From contig NW_017804498.1 in NCBI RefSeq assembly GCF_001625305.1, forward strand, positions 361,466 through 425,465: DNA of 64,000 nucleotides, in the 5' to 3' direction. Below the pieces are notes generated by a model. It was not told the DNA's origin. It saw only the letters and a list, made by a program, of their open reading frames with translations, and did no database searches. The DNA comes from Branchiostoma belcheri. Its lineage: Eukaryota > Chordata > Leptocardii > Amphioxiformes > Branchiostomatidae. Below are positions 13,401 to 24,157 of the stretch, piece after piece (position 1 is the first letter of the stretch; every line of letters starts with the position of its first letter). The position numbers and the translations under genes were made by a program.

Positions 13401-16400
13401 CCAGGGTAAAACACACCGATTTCTGATCAGCAAAAAAAGCCGATAAAAGCCGATCTTGAGAACATGAGACGTGGTCATGGAGCCAGAACAACCCCAAGGA
13501 CAATGTTACGAACAAGAAGAGTGTTCAAAACGTAGATTGTGGCCCAAAACACGCAACTATCGCCAAGAGTTTGCATAGCGTACCATAGCGATAGGCACCG
13601 NNNNNNNNNNNNNNNNNNNNCGCTTGCATCAGCTTTGGAGTTCCCAAAGGATGTCATCCATTTAATGAAATCAACATGGCCTAAGTTTTAAAAAATGCAA
13701 TTTATACTCCCCATGGCGTCATTTTGTGAGCCAACCTTTGAAGACATGACACCATCAGATTAACTTATGCCCCAATTCTGCGCCAACAAAAAAAAAACCT
13801 GAGTGTTTCACAATAAGATTTAACACTGCAGGACCTACGCACTGTAATGTGCCTAGATGAATCCCAGCGCCATGCCATAACCATAAATTCTAAAGTGGAA
13901 GAGCTGAAATCCCCCAGTATATACACACGCACTCTACCAAATCTCACCTTCTGCAATGGGATGGTAATCAGTACATTCAATATAGCCGACTAAGATAAAT
14001 GTTTCAAGTAAAAATGTTCCAGTCCTGTACATTGAATTCAACACGTTCTTGTATCTTACTCTTACCACATTGAGTATTAATGAAAAGTAATGACAACCAA
14101 GGTAGACACTTACTGTTACTGTTTAATTCTTAAATTGGCTTTATTCCTAAAGATTTAAATAGGGGTAACAGACTACAAAGCAACAATATTTGTGACCAAC
14201 TTACACCTGTTTTGGGTGGAGAGGGGGTGGTAAGAAAAATTCTGGAGTCTGGATCATGTGACCTGGCTAGACCAATCAGGGTGCGGTTGTCGAGCGCCTG
14301 TGCAACTGCCCGGTAATCCGAATCTGTCAGAAATGTGAAGGGAATAAATGTCAACAGATGAACAAGTCATGACTTTCTTTAAAAGGTTTTCCACTAGGAC
14401 AGATTGAATATATTTTTTAGCAGGTATAAAAGAAGAGCACAATATAACAGCCCTATACCTAGAGTTGGTAAGTACAGATTGTGCTTTAGGACATCACATT
14501 CACTACAAGAAATCTAGTAGATTTCAGATTTCCGGGAAGTATTTTGGGGATTTCTTGACCTTCAAGTTCACCCCATTTCTGGTGTCTGTCCTTTTGATCT
14601 CCTGTCATTCTGCCTGTCAATCTTACCTCCTGACCCATGTATAGTCAATCTACAACAAATAACAGACACAGTTACCCACAGCTGCAAGCCACAATAGTTG
14701 CGTACAGGAAGTAACAAGGTATATCTCCAGTCTTTAAACTTGTTTCTCTAACATGCTCGAGATGTGGCATTTCATAATGGCACATGGCACTCTTGACCTC
14801 ATGGTGCAAGTACAATCTGCATGCTTTTTAGGAAGATTAGAGAAACAGTCATTTTGACCAAAAATATAGGCTCTTCAAAGAACCCCTTCATTGATGTGAT
14901 TCCTGTGATCTTTCCGGAAACCTGGAAAGCCAGATAAATGGATCTGCCACATCTTGTTGTACAATAGTGCTGAACAGAAGGTGCCTGGATTGCGTGAGTA
15001 ATGTATGGATCTACCAGATTACACCTGCACCATCACCTCACTTACACAGAATGGCAGCATCAGCAGTTACAGTGTCTGCACATGGACATGTCCTCAGGGT
15101 GCCAGAAGAGGAGTCAACTTTTTAATACCATGGCAAAGGGCAACCAGAACAAATCAGAGATTTTAGACTTCCCGGATTCAAGTACACAAACATCCAGGAA
15201 GTGTTTTCATGAATCCCTTTGGGCCTGCATGGGGGGGTCCTGACAACGCTTTATGCTAAATTTTGAGAGTAGGGTTACGCATTACGCTGAATTCAAGAAG
15301 CCTCCCCATTATGCTTTACAATAAATTTTGGGTAGTTACAACGTATTACATAGAATTACAACGGCGAATTACGCTCTACGCAAAATGTGCCAATTACGCT
15401 CTATGTTGAATTAGAGCGGTCTGTCTACGCTCTACGTAAGACAGACCGCCATGCAATTACTGGTAGGACAGACAAACCCACAACTCAGCCAGCCAAAACA
15501 ATACTTCTGTACTAGAAATAATGACTAAGGACAAGTTACCACTCTCACAGAAAATGTTAACTACAGGCCTACATCTTAGCTGAAACAGATGTACACTTTC
15601 AGACAATGTCATGTGCATGTGGCTGTCGTGACTCAGTTCCAATCTATTTGCTTTGCCAAAAGTGCACACTCAGGTCAATGACCTGTTCTTGGGTAACCTT
15701 GACAGTTATTCCAGTCTTGGTGTAGGAGGTTTGTAGATTCATTGCACTTATCTGTGGGGTCAGAGGTTCATGTGTGCACAGTGTTTGTATAACTACTCTG
15801 GCCTTGGTACTGCCTCTATTTTTTGCTTCACCTTTGCCAGAGGTCTTCCCAAGGGAAAACAATGTGCTGAACATGGTCATCCTAAGAGCTGCTCTGATTA
15901 GATCACTAAAAACCTAATAGGATGTGTGGGCTTGGGTGGCGTAACGGCAGAGCACTCGGCTCCGAACCAATAGGTCCCAAGTTTGAATCCAGGAGAGCCA
16001 TGCAACCAATTTTATGCACTTGAGAAAGGCACTTTACACGACTTTCCTCACTTATCTCAGGTGAAAATGAGCACTGTCTATCATCCTCTGCGTTGGTGGT
16101 GGCATAAAAATAAGATTAAAAAAAAATTGAGTGTGCTGTCACCATGTCTTGTGTTAAATGCTGGGATAACAAAAATGTAGCTATGCCAGAAAAAACAAAC
16201 ACTTAAGTCCAGTAAAACCCACCGCTCCAGTGCTTGATGGATGCTAATTTCTCCACCCCCTCCAGCCTGGTGGCTCGGTGTTCGGACTGGGCGGCCTTCA
16301 GGAATCTCCAGGGATCATCTGGCCTCTGATGCATCCTGGGACGTGCCAGGGGGGAGGGCACCCAGTCCAACCAGCTGGTCACTAAAGACAAGGCAAAAAC

Positions 16401-19400
16401 TTAGTTAGATCAACAGGTTTTGTAACATTGCCATTTTTCTTATTTACTAGTATGCCCCCTTGGTTGCTGCCATTTGGGTAAGACAGAAATCAGCATAGCA
16501 TCTGCAAAAAGTGTGTAATCAAGGAAGTTTAAAAGGAGACCTTTTGGTTGAATACAGTTACTGTAGTACATACAAAGTGAAGGGGGAAATGGTATAACCA
16601 CAGACTGACAGGGTGAATTGGAGGTCCAAATGGTCTCACTACCGACTAGCAGGAGTGAGGTCTTAGGTGTAAAATCTTCTCTTTCTTATATAATAAAAGA
16701 GCATGAATAGAACACCTTTTCTGGGATCAGAAGAGCCCAGAATATTGTGCCGTACTTACAAATACTGTTGCTGACTTGAGGATTTGGGAATGGAATGCTG
16801 GGCATCTTTGCAGATAGTTCGCCATCTTCCACCTTCAAGTTGGCAAAATCTGTAAGGAAAGAAGCAAACATTTTCAATAGGAGGAGGACCTACTGCTAAC
16901 GTCTGGGAATCTGCATGATAGCGCATAGTTTAACCTGAATGTACCAGATAGCCTAGTTTCTGGTAGAAGTTTGGGACATTTGCCAATGTTGCTCTTGATC
17001 TAGCTCTCAAGAAATTAGATTTGGGAAAGATCTGGATCCAGACTCACAAATTCATTTTACGTTTAAACATGTATTGAAAAACTGTAATATTTCTACACTT
17101 TGTTCTAAAGTATATTAACCAAATATATTATAATCAAATCAAATCTTAATCACTCATTTACAAAAAAAAATGACATGACCATTAACAAAACTCCACTAGA
17201 AAATGAACATGTTACCCTGTAGCTCAGTAGTAAACCTGTCAGATATTACATTCTAATTTTTGTTACACAACACTGTGAATTCTAGTGTGGAAGGGGAAGG
17301 GGGCAACATACTATTAATAGAAAGCAATACTGACTAATAAGACAGTTTTTATTTTTTTCATCAAGTAAATTAAGTACAAGTTAGGAGATCTGATATCAAT
17401 TCTATTTCTGTTTGCTCTTGAACTTACATGTACCTCTGTTACATCATGCACCATGCTATTTTAGGCAGACTAATCTAACTCTTCAGTTCAATTCCCTCCA
17501 ACGAATTTGTCAGTAAGAAAGTTTCAGACTGAATGACAAACAAGCACTTGAACCACTGCCAACGTTAGGTGAATTTCCAAGTAAAGACACTTCTGTGAGA
17601 TATTGTGAGCTATTTTGAATTCACTGTTAAGTGTAACTAGCACACTCTAATTCAACACGAATTGCTTTGATTCTATATGTAGCACGTTAATTATCATCCC
17701 AATTTCATCGGTAAGCATTTTATTGACAAATTCTTTGTATCATGTAGTTGAATGCTAAATTGTCAAAATGTCCCAAGTCGTGTTAGTGTTTGCTGCCTAG
17801 ATTTGCCAGACACCCTTTCAATAAAAGCCAATAAACTCATTTGCAAAACCTTTTGCAAGAACACTTTTACCATTAAGCATTGCATGTGCAGATCCTCACG
17901 TTTAACTCAACTAAAGTGCTTACTAGTAGTCACCGAGATTTTGGCTAGCATTCAGCTGCCTTCTATAGAGTACACTGAGGAATGAGCTTCTTGCTGTAGG
18001 AATTAACTGAGGCTGAATTTGCCTTCTGATGAAGCCATTCACAAATATAAAGGCTACATGTACACCAATGCTTGAATACAAAACCTATCAAACAAAGTGC
18101 TAATTTTTTTTATTCCAACATTTATCACATATATGACATGGTGACGGCACACTCAAGTTTTTATAACTTATTTTCTAATTAAGTTGCAAGTGCAAATTAA
18201 TGGTAAAAACTGAAGAATGAAGTCCCTAATGATCTCAGGTGGTAATTACATAAATTAGACTAGGAGCACTAATGATAATGACCATTGATGAAAAGCATCC
18301 ATCAAAGAGAGGATATATATATGCATGGTGTCTTTTGAAGCTTTTGAATAATTTGTATCAAGAATATTTCAGGTAGGAAATAAATGGCTCATAATAAAAG
18401 CAACAACCACTCACTAAAACAATTTTTTATTAACCTTTCAAGATCCTTTTTTTCCCAGTAATGCAATCATAATTCATGGAATTAAGTCACAGAAAACACC
18501 TGCAGCCTTCCAGGAAAAAGGTCTTAATGTTAATCCTTTTCACAGTAAGAGGATAATGGCCTGGCTATGACATATGCAGCAGTCCGATTCTGTAAATTTA
18601 TCTACTTTTTGAGGTGGTTTTATTTTATTTGGTGGTACATGTAGGAGGAAAAAGTGAGGTTTTCACTGTCTTTTGCTGTTGAATTACAATTCTGTAGTAC
18701 AAATACTACAAAATCATACAAGGATGACATATATCCGGTGTTATATCATACCCGGGCCGCGATAACGTTCGATAACGGGTTCCGGACCGGGCCGTGCGTT
18801 ACGGTACGGCCCGGTCCGGAACCCGTTATCGAACGCTTCCATGGCTTCCATAAAACAATTCGAACGCGTTTCGCCCTAACCGCGTGTGCCCCTTTCGAAA
18901 ATTTGAATACAGAATCCGGACGTTGGAACTGATGTTGTTGCATTTGAGGGTTTAGGGGCACCAACTTTTGGCTCATATTGCATTGAAAGGCGCGTTTTCT
19001 TGGGTGGGTATGATATAAATAAAATACAACACGGTGTATTCCGCATCGCCCTCGGTCCCGGCCCTCCCGCGAGTCGGATCGCCCTCCGGCCTGCGGCCCG
19101 CGGTCGGGCCGATACCTCGGGCGATACGGAATACCACGTGTTGTATTCTATATTTATTTATTTGAAGTTACTGCACAATAAATGCAATGATAAGACCATC
19201 GTGAAAGTTACTAGATTTACAGTATACCTTAGTTGAAGACCTATAAGTATAACCAGGTGTTCAAACACTGAAGTACATTTAAGGACAAAATTCTAAAATT
19301 GCTTGGAAATAGCAAGGAGGTTAACTTGAAAGTGTCACCCTTCATTTCACTTTAAACTTTAAAGAGGTTGTTACATTTTTATATCATTTTCCCAGCTCTT

Positions 19401-22400
19401 TCCTTTAAATAAGATTCATATACATGTAATTGACATTGACATACATGACAATATCAATGTGTTTTCATTGTCAAAGGCTCAATTTGATTTGTCCCTGGAG
19501 CAGATAATGAATGCCATTAGTCTTCATTAATATTTCTAATGAAGCCATCAGGTGGCAAATGCAAGCTGCATTAGTTGCTACTCCTCATTGGGCATTCCAT
19601 AATGACAATCTTGCAATGTTGACGTCACACTTTAGAGATTGACCACATGACAAGTCTCACTGGGTCAGTCTGCTGAGGACGAGTGTTAGACCGGAGTGAC
19701 TGGTCAAAAGCTCTAGGTGAGAACAATTTTATTGACATGCTTGCACATATGAAAATGTCATAAATTATTGGATCCCTTCCGCCAAAATCTAAAATAAAAA
19801 ACGTACATTGTCAACTGTACATGTACTTAGATTAGAAATACTGTTGTATTTCCTTGAACTGGAGGTGTATGCACAGGAGTGATACAGGAACTGAAAGCCC
19901 AAATGTGTATCTGATCTAAGGCCACAGCAAGTAATTTGTTATGGATGACATCAGCGTGCACATTAATTTTTGCCTGACTTTGGAAAACAAAGCCATTTTG
20001 TTGTCTTCTGACAGTGGTCAACATGTCGATAATGGGCAAAGATGTCTGTTGCCATGCCGGACCGTGGATGGCAGATAGCTATGAAGAGAGGAGACAAGAA
20101 AAGATTCTGATTTAATGTTCTGTTTCTTACTTTGATGCAGTGATGTATGATATATCGATGCTGGCTGTGTACATGTGATGTTCCCACTGAATCAAAACCA
20201 TTTGTACAATGATTGAGTCAAAATTTTAAAATGTAGGAACCTTGTTTTTTTTTGGCCCATCTTGTTTTTTTTCGCCCACTCACATTAGATTTGGAGTCTG
20301 TGGAGGATGTCATCCATAAAATTTACTTGCTGTGGCCTATATTTTTGATGGAGTCAGCTACAAGCTTCTGACAACCAAGCCAACAGGAAACAGTTTCCTG
20401 TTGTTGTTTTTACTTAGTTAATCCTTATCTTTATGTCCTACCTGGACCGCGATTACGTTTGATACGGGTGTTCCGGCCCGTGTGATAACTAGCGGTACGG
20501 CCCGGAGGTTCTTAACGCGTGCGGCCCGGGCCTTCCAAATGTCCCACAGAACGATTTGAACGTGTTTCGCCCTAACCGCTTGCACCGCTTTCGAAAATTC
20601 GAACACAAAATTCGGACATTGGAATTGATGTTGTTGCATTGTTTGGGTTTAGGGACACCAAATGTTCGCCTATTTTGCATTAAAAGGCGTGTTTTCTTGG
20701 GTGGGTATGACATAAATAAAATACAACACGGTGTATTTCGCATCACCCTCGGTCCCAGCCCTCCCGCGGATCAGATCTCCCTCCGGCCTTCGGCCGTCGG
20801 GCGATCCGACGCGCGGTCGGGCTGGTACCTCGGGCGATACGGAATACCCCGTGTTGTATTCTATATTTACCCATCTGCGCTATTTCTGGCCTCCAATGTT
20901 TTAATTATCTTGTCACCCGTCTTTCCCAACCAGCCCCAAGTGTCACTCCTGTTTGTCTGACATGTACATAATGAAATAAACAGCAGGTTTGAACAGATGG
21001 GAAGAGTACTGTCTGCCGAAAGCCCCTAACTACCATTGCTGGAAAACTTCATTTTCTCTCGATTTGTATGTAGTTCAGTTTTAAAATGTTGGCATTAGTG
21101 TCAGTTTTCAAAGTAAGACATAATTGTCAGACGTAAATTGCCAGCAATTTGGGACTTGAAGATGGGGCTATGTTTAGGGCAGATTTTGTCATGTTATTTC
21201 CAGTCTTTTCAGCTACCTGAGAGAGAATCATCATATACCAGATGTGACATTTCCTGTACTAAGAGAGTGTAAATTGCTGTAATTTCTATTGTGACGGGGT
21301 CCAATTATGGCCAGCATCACAAGACACTTGCAAGTTCAACTTTCTACATATACATGTACAACACCATGAAAAGACTCTTCTGAGCCATTATGAATAATCA
21401 TTGGACAAGAACTGTCAGTGAGTCGCCATCTGTTAAAGCCTAATGATTTCAACACACCCAATTGTTCAAGACTGATTGTATTTGATGTAAGCCAGGAGGT
21501 TCAATCATTGATATCCTCAATGATCTAAGGCCTTGTCACGAATTTGGTCCACATTTCTGGGATGAATCTAATTTTCAATAACATCCCAGGGATTGCACAC
21601 ATACGTCAAGTACGCTTCTGGTACCATAGTACGAGTAACAGGACGGGTGCCTCATGGCTGAGTTACGCAGCAAGCAAAAGGCTGGATTAAAAAAAAAAGA
21701 TTGAATTTTTGAACCTTCTCTATTGACACAGATTTGGTACCAGATGCTAAACAGACAACATCTTCCAGTAGTGACAGAACAAACGTACAGGAGAGTGAGG
21801 TTAAGCCACTGGAGTCAAGGTCGTATCCCTTTATAAGTTTGCCTTGCTGATTATCATACTGTCAAGTGCAGTGCACTCCTGGTTAGTTGGATCATGGCCA
21901 GAACATCTGAAATTCTAAGCCTCTTCAATGACTGATGTTCCCACAGACTGTACCCAGGTGGAGATAAGGGTTGTGGTGGGAAACATGCCATTACCTCAAT
22001 TTATTCCGAGTTTTTTTTTTTTAGTGTGCGTGTGTTTGTCTGCTTGTAGTTATTTGAATATTCGAATGCAGTAGAGTAACAGGAAAGAGATGGGGGAAAT
22101 AGCATAACCATATACTGTCAAGGTGGAACTGGAGGTCAAAATGTTCTCACTGCAGGCTGGGAGGATGTGAGGTTAGAACTCAAATTGGAGGTCAAAATAG
22201 TGTCCTTGATGGCTGACAGGAAATGACAGTAGAATATGCACAGAATCAGCAATACATGTACATTCACAGCAATTAATACTAGTAAAAGATATTTGCTTCA
22301 GATAGGTCTTTCCCAAGATTCAACCACTTCGATTTTGACTTCAAGGATGATAGAAGAAAAAAAAATATTAACCTTTTGTGTGTTCTTGTGCTTCAGTTGG

Positions 22401-23772
22401 CAGTGAGGTAGTTGGGTAGATGTAGGAGGAACTTGGTCTGTTCTCATTGTTTACAGCATTGGTCCGGTGTCTAAAAGCATCTCTCAAACTGTAGACTTGG
22501 CTTGAAATAAATGCCCCGCTGATAGCAAAGTAAAGAAAGATTAAGTATAAAAACTGTAACATTTGCTTGAGCATGACTTATAGATTAATCATTATCTACA
22601 TACACCTTGCATTACTTAGTAATATCCGGTTTACAAGTGCTAATCAAACCCTATATGTAACAACGTATCAATCCCAATTCTAAATTTGGTGTTAGAAATA
22701 CTAAAGGACAATGTAGTAATTGCAGGCTCACAATTGTAGACAGTGCTTTGACCAAGTGTAAATGTCTTTTAATCACCTTAATTTCTGCTGACAATTTCTG
22801 TTCAATATTGGCTTACCAATACCATATTTTAAAAAAATATTTTGTGGCCAATCAGATTCATAACTTTGGCCCTTGTGGCAAATAACAAGTTCCATATGGG
22901 TTATTTAATTGCTTTGCGTGTTAAGTGCTAATGGCGATTTCTAAATGAAATGCCTTTTCTGTTGCAATTCAATCTGCTCCCAAGCATCATTAGTCATGAG
23001 CTTCAAGAGGATTTTGAGGATCAATCAATCAATCAATCAATCAGTCAATCAATCAATCAATCTGTTTTTCTCTATCTGTTTTCAACATCCATTAATCATA
23101 CAATAATTTACAAGAGATATACATACCCAAGAACTAGCGATGTCCAAGCTGCAATCTTTGCTAAAAGTAGAAAAAAAAGTCAACACAATTTCTGCACTGT
23201 AATTTTTAATCAAATGTTCATTTTCAATTTGTGACCTGAGATCCAGAAGCTATTAAATTACATAATATAATTATGACAATACTGTACATGCAAATGGCAA
23301 TTCTAAATCTGTTGCATGTAGACACGTGTTTGGTGAGAGACATATGACTTCAAACTGGCAAATAATGACAAGGTTATGAAAGTTACATGGTGACAAGCAT
23401 TAAACGTCGCTCTATTGTTCCTAAAACACCCGCCAACTTTCACTGGCACTTAGGACACTGCAATTTTTATGGGAATATTGAAATTACATACATATAGTAT
23501 ACACATATAGTAGTGATACTGACCGATATGAAATAGTGGTACATGTATATTATCATTCTTCACACCTGCATAACAACTACATGTAGTATTATTTTTATCT
23601 GTCCTGTATATAAATTATTAGTGCAGCTGCAGCAGACGACGTTTTAGTGACATTCTGACAGCAGCAAGTTTCAATGGTACTTACTGATTCTCCAAGCGGT
23701 GTTTATCCTTGAATCTTCTCCAGAACTCTTGGTGCAGAGTTCGCGAAGAAATGCAAATCGTTGGCTATACAT
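7319..23772 (-). CDS. SERAC1: SERAC1 orthologue, N-terminal ten exons (3' half outside window)
   Basis: Ten exons join in frame: 23772-23685, 23160-23127, 22518-22373, 16849-16760, 16381-16223, 12390-12272 (or its duplicate 14323-14205), 11483-11358, 10672-10559, 8413-8248 and 7472-7319. They have GT/AG borders and compatible phases and give 398 codons plus two bases. The product starts with a basic N-terminus ([15 protein letters not shown]), then a hydrophobic segment (SLVLGGAF), then a helical ARM-like region. Recognisable SERAC1 blocks are [44 protein letters not shown] and [12 protein letters not shown]. In vertebrates SERAC1 acts at the mitochondria-ER contact in phosphatidylglycerol remodelling and cholesterol trafficking, and is about 650 residues long. 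The serine-lipase domain that follows the HPQ block was not found in 1-7318 and should lie off the left edge. The gene is divergent from the G-alpha gene. Orthology is from memory of the family, not from a search. Confidence 0.9.
7524..7814. mobile_element. PIF/Harbinger-like MITE
   Basis: Ends CGCCACACCAATTTAATTTG and the near reverse complement, flanked by TTA on both sides (7521-7523 and 7815-7817). The interior has CTCGGATTCGCCGC and its inverted partner. It lies in the SERAC1 intron between exons 9 and 10. Confidence 0.8.
7858..8120 (+). repeat. Interspersed repeat family R2
   Basis: CTTGCTGATTTTGTCTACGC, CAAGCAGGAACCTAAAGACA, AGGCCATTTTGACCTTCAAC, ACACACAAGCAAACATGCAA. Confidence 0.5.
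8248..8413 (-). CDS. SERAC1: SERAC1 exon 9
   Basis: It encodes the ARM-like repeat with [20 protein letters not shown] and [20 protein letters not shown]. The acceptor is AAACCAG, and the donor GCCG|GTAGGA leaves phase 1. Confidence 0.93.
9930..10160 (+). repeat. Interspersed repeat family R2
   Basis: CTTGCTGATTCTATATACAA, CAGGAAATGGAAGACAGGAA, CTTCCTCCCAGCCAGCAGGG, ACCATTTTGACATCCC. Confidence 0.5.
10195..10520 (+). repeat. SINE-like element
   Basis: TGTCTTGTGGTTAGGGTTG and CTGATTACAAATCCCTGG are degenerate A- and B-box-like blocks. A body with CTTGGGAGAGGCATTTTACA and TCCTGGACTCAGGTG is related to the body at 16015-16070. Intergenic type, inside a SERAC1 intron. Confidence 0.55.
10559..10672 (-). 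CDS. SERAC1: SERAC1 exon 8
   Basis: 38 codons starting [20 protein letters not shown] and ending [21 protein letters not shown] is the most diagnostic SERAC1 string in the window. Phase 0 on both sides, acceptor TTTTAG, donor GTAGGT. Confidence 0.93.
11358..11483 (-). CDS. SERAC1: SERAC1 exon 7
   Basis: 42 codons, phase 0 on both sides. It encodes [20 protein letters not shown], then [15 protein letters not shown] and AAFAEDR, an amphipathic helical segment that leads into the conserved [11 protein letters not shown] block of the next exon. The acceptor is CACCTTAG and the donor AGG|GTAATC. Confidence 0.88.
11551..11748. mobile_element. Short MITE of the GGATGACATCC subfamily
   Basis: 198 bp with ends GGCCATGTTGGTTTGATTAT and inverted ATGAAATCAACATGGCC, flanked by TAA on both sides. 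Its right part recurs at 13621-13685 in the allelic copy. Confidence 0.75.
11688..12706. repeat. Duplicated segment, copy A (haplotype with transposon)
   Basis: It is nearly identical, with scattered substitutions and small indels, to 13621-14643. It contains SERAC1 exon 6 and ends at TATA, immediately followed by a TIR element. The level of difference fits two alleles of a polymorphic animal. Confidence 0.9.
12272..12390 (-). CDS. SERAC1: SERAC1 exon 6, haplotype copy A
   Basis: It encodes [20 protein letters not shown], then [20 protein letters not shown]. [19 protein letters not shown] is the conserved SERAC1 block. The donor chosen is GGT|GTAAGT, which gives phase 0. The alternative, four bases upstream, would put a stop in the next exon. 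The exon lies in the 1.02-kb segment repeated at 13621-14643. Confidence 0.88.
12707..13600. mobile_element. Same TIR transposon, copy truncated by the gap
   Basis: This is the reverse complement of the element at 56689-57651, beginning GAGCTTATTCACCACA right after a TATA. About 70 bp of the far end falls in the N gap. The allele at 14640 lacks it, so the insertion appears polymorphic. Confidence 0.88.
13601..13620. other. Assembly gap (20 N)
   Basis: This run of N joins a transposon broken near its end to the second copy of the duplicated segment. Confidence 0.99.
13621..14643. repeat. Duplicated segment, copy B (empty-site haplotype)
   Basis: It starts directly after the N gap, in the middle of a MITE, at the position equivalent to 11688. 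It runs through the same CATGTATAG site without the transposon, then continues into unique sequence. It therefore carries the pre-insertion allele. Confidence 0.9.
14205..14323 (-). CDS. SERAC1: SERAC1 exon 6, haplotype copy B
   Basis: A second copy of the same 119-nt exon, with the same splice sites. A one-base loss in the G run and a one-base gain nearby cancel, so the frame survives. The local peptide becomes [10 protein letters not shown] instead of [10 protein letters not shown]. It is probably the other allele rather than an extra exon. If both were spliced in, the phases (1 in, 0 out) would not allow a frame-preserving tandem. Confidence 0.75.
15250..15450. repeat. Degenerate TTACGCT repeat with terminal hairpin
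   Basis: Irregular repeats of ATTACGCTCTACGC type fill the segment. It ends in a hairpin at 15416-15449, arms GCGGTCTGTC and GACAGACCGC around TACGCTCTACGTAA. Confidence 0.6.
15928..16190 (+). repeat. tRNA-derived SINE-like element
   Basis: GGTGGCGTAACGGCAGAGCA resembles a tRNA A box and AGTTTGAATCC a B box, about 35 bp apart. A body with GAGAAAGGCACTTTACACG and CTCAGGTGAAAATGAGCAC follows, then an A-rich region. This is the usual SINE structure, not a functional tRNA. Confidence 0.65.
16223..16381 (-). CDS. SERAC1: SERAC1 exon 5
   Basis: It encodes [20 protein letters not shown], then [20 protein letters not shown] and [12 protein letters not shown]. The second half is the first ARM-like helical pair of the SERAC1 N-terminal region. 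The acceptor is CTTTAG and the donor GCG|GTGGGT, phase 1 on both sides. Confidence 0.88.
16760..16849 (-). CDS. SERAC1: SERAC1 exon 4
   Basis: It has a CTTACAG acceptor, a GTAAGT donor and 90 nt. It encodes [20 protein letters not shown] and onward, a proline-containing linker before the helical region. Phases are 1 in and 1 out. The assignment rests mainly on splice sites and frame, because this part of SERAC1 is poorly conserved. Confidence 0.75.
18740..19155. repeat. GC-rich hairpin repeat, copy 1
   Basis: About 415 bp, much richer in GC than its surroundings. It holds a long inverted repeat at 18768-18835 (arms CGTTCGATAACGGGTTCCGG). A second pair of arms is AATACAACACGGTGTATTCC at 19023 with GGAATACCACGTGTTGTATT at 19127-19146. 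Related copies are at 20435-20872 and 31855-32130. Confidence 0.8.
20256..20338. mobile_element. Fragment of the GGATGACATCC MITE subfamily
   Basis: GGCCCATCTTG, then CGCCCACTCACATTAGATTT, GGATGTCATCC and CTGTGGCC show the same layout as 36408-36848. No clear target duplication is left. Confidence 0.5.
20435..20872. repeat. GC-rich hairpin repeat, copy 2
   Basis: Same order of blocks as copy 1: CGTTTGATACGGGTGTTCCG, GTTTCGCCCTAACCGCTTGC, TTTTCTTGGGTGGGTATGAC, CCCTCGGTCCCAGCCCTCCC. The first hairpin is degraded here, while the last one is retained. Confidence 0.8.
22373..22518 (-). CDS. SERAC1: SERAC1 exon 3
   Basis: It continues the membrane segment as [16 protein letters not shown] and reaches the SYIYPTTSL block, which resembles the SYIY block of vertebrate SERAC1. 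The acceptor is CTATCAG. The donor is AAAAG|GTTAAT and leaves phase 1. Confidence 0.85.
23020..23061. repeat. (AATC)n microsatellite
   Basis: About ten AATC units with one G substitution, close to SERAC1 exon 2. Confidence 0.95.
23127..23160 (-). CDS. SERAC1: SERAC1 exon 2 (34-nt exon)
   Basis: This very short exon lies between TTTTAG and GTATGT. It encodes [11 protein letters not shown] and starts the predicted membrane segment. The phase (two bases, ten codons, two bases) fits both neighbours. It is too short to appear as an ORF and is accepted because the joined protein matches the SERAC1 N-terminal pattern LxLGG. Confidence 0.8.
23685..23772 (-). CDS. SERAC1: SERAC1 exon 1 (start codon)
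   Basis: The ATG is at 23772 on the minus strand. The exon has 29 codons plus one base and a consensus donor (A|GTAAGT). The product, [18 protein letters not shown] and onward, is basic and could form a mitochondrial or membrane-targeting N-terminus. Ile-29 is followed by a codon split across intron 1. Confidence 0.82.
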
Positions 23773-24031
23773 TCGCGTTTATTCTAAGTTACATAGAGAT
23801 TTCAATGATTTCAAAACAAACTGCCTATAGAGATCTTTACAGTCTCCAAGTTATCCGAACGAGGAAAGTAGTCAGCACTCAAGGAAATACGACTTGATAG
23901 GTTTCCGTATTTACCCTGATGCTACAAATAAACATCACGTATGCCTTAAAACACAAATTGTTGATCTATACAATTGTTAAAGCGTCTAGATTTGGGGGAA
24001 AATGCCTTCGGACTGTTCCAAAATATATGAA

Positions 24032-24044
24032 CGCCGCCATCTTG
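24032..24044 (-). promoter_or_regulatory. YY1-like motif
   Basis: The minus strand reads CAAGATGGCGGCG, the classic YY1 core promoter motif. It lies about 260 bp upstream of the SERAC1 start codon and is mirrored by a plus-strand copy at 24158-24171. Confidence 0.55.
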
Positions 24045-24157
24045 ACTCTGGAATGACCTCTAGAGCAGCCAATCAAACGTCATGTTCCATTTGTACGAAG
24101 GTACGCGATTTAGTGAAATGGTCTCTGATTGGCAGATTTTTAAGGGCATGCTGGGTG

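Larger units (their letters stand above)
16850..22372. other. SERAC1 intron 3
   Basis: No exon or RNA gene recognised. It contains two GC-rich hairpin repeats, a MITE fragment and R3 repeat sequence. Confidence 0.6.

Noticed and set aside
15935-16005. A tRNA gene
   Set aside because: A- and B-box-like blocks are present, but the arms do not fold into a proper cloverleaf, and a SINE body follows directly.
18746-18976. Open frames in the GC-rich repeat at 18654-18976
   Set aside because: Both strands stay open only because the palindrome is GC-rich. The frames are broken differently in the other copies, so no selection on protein is evident.
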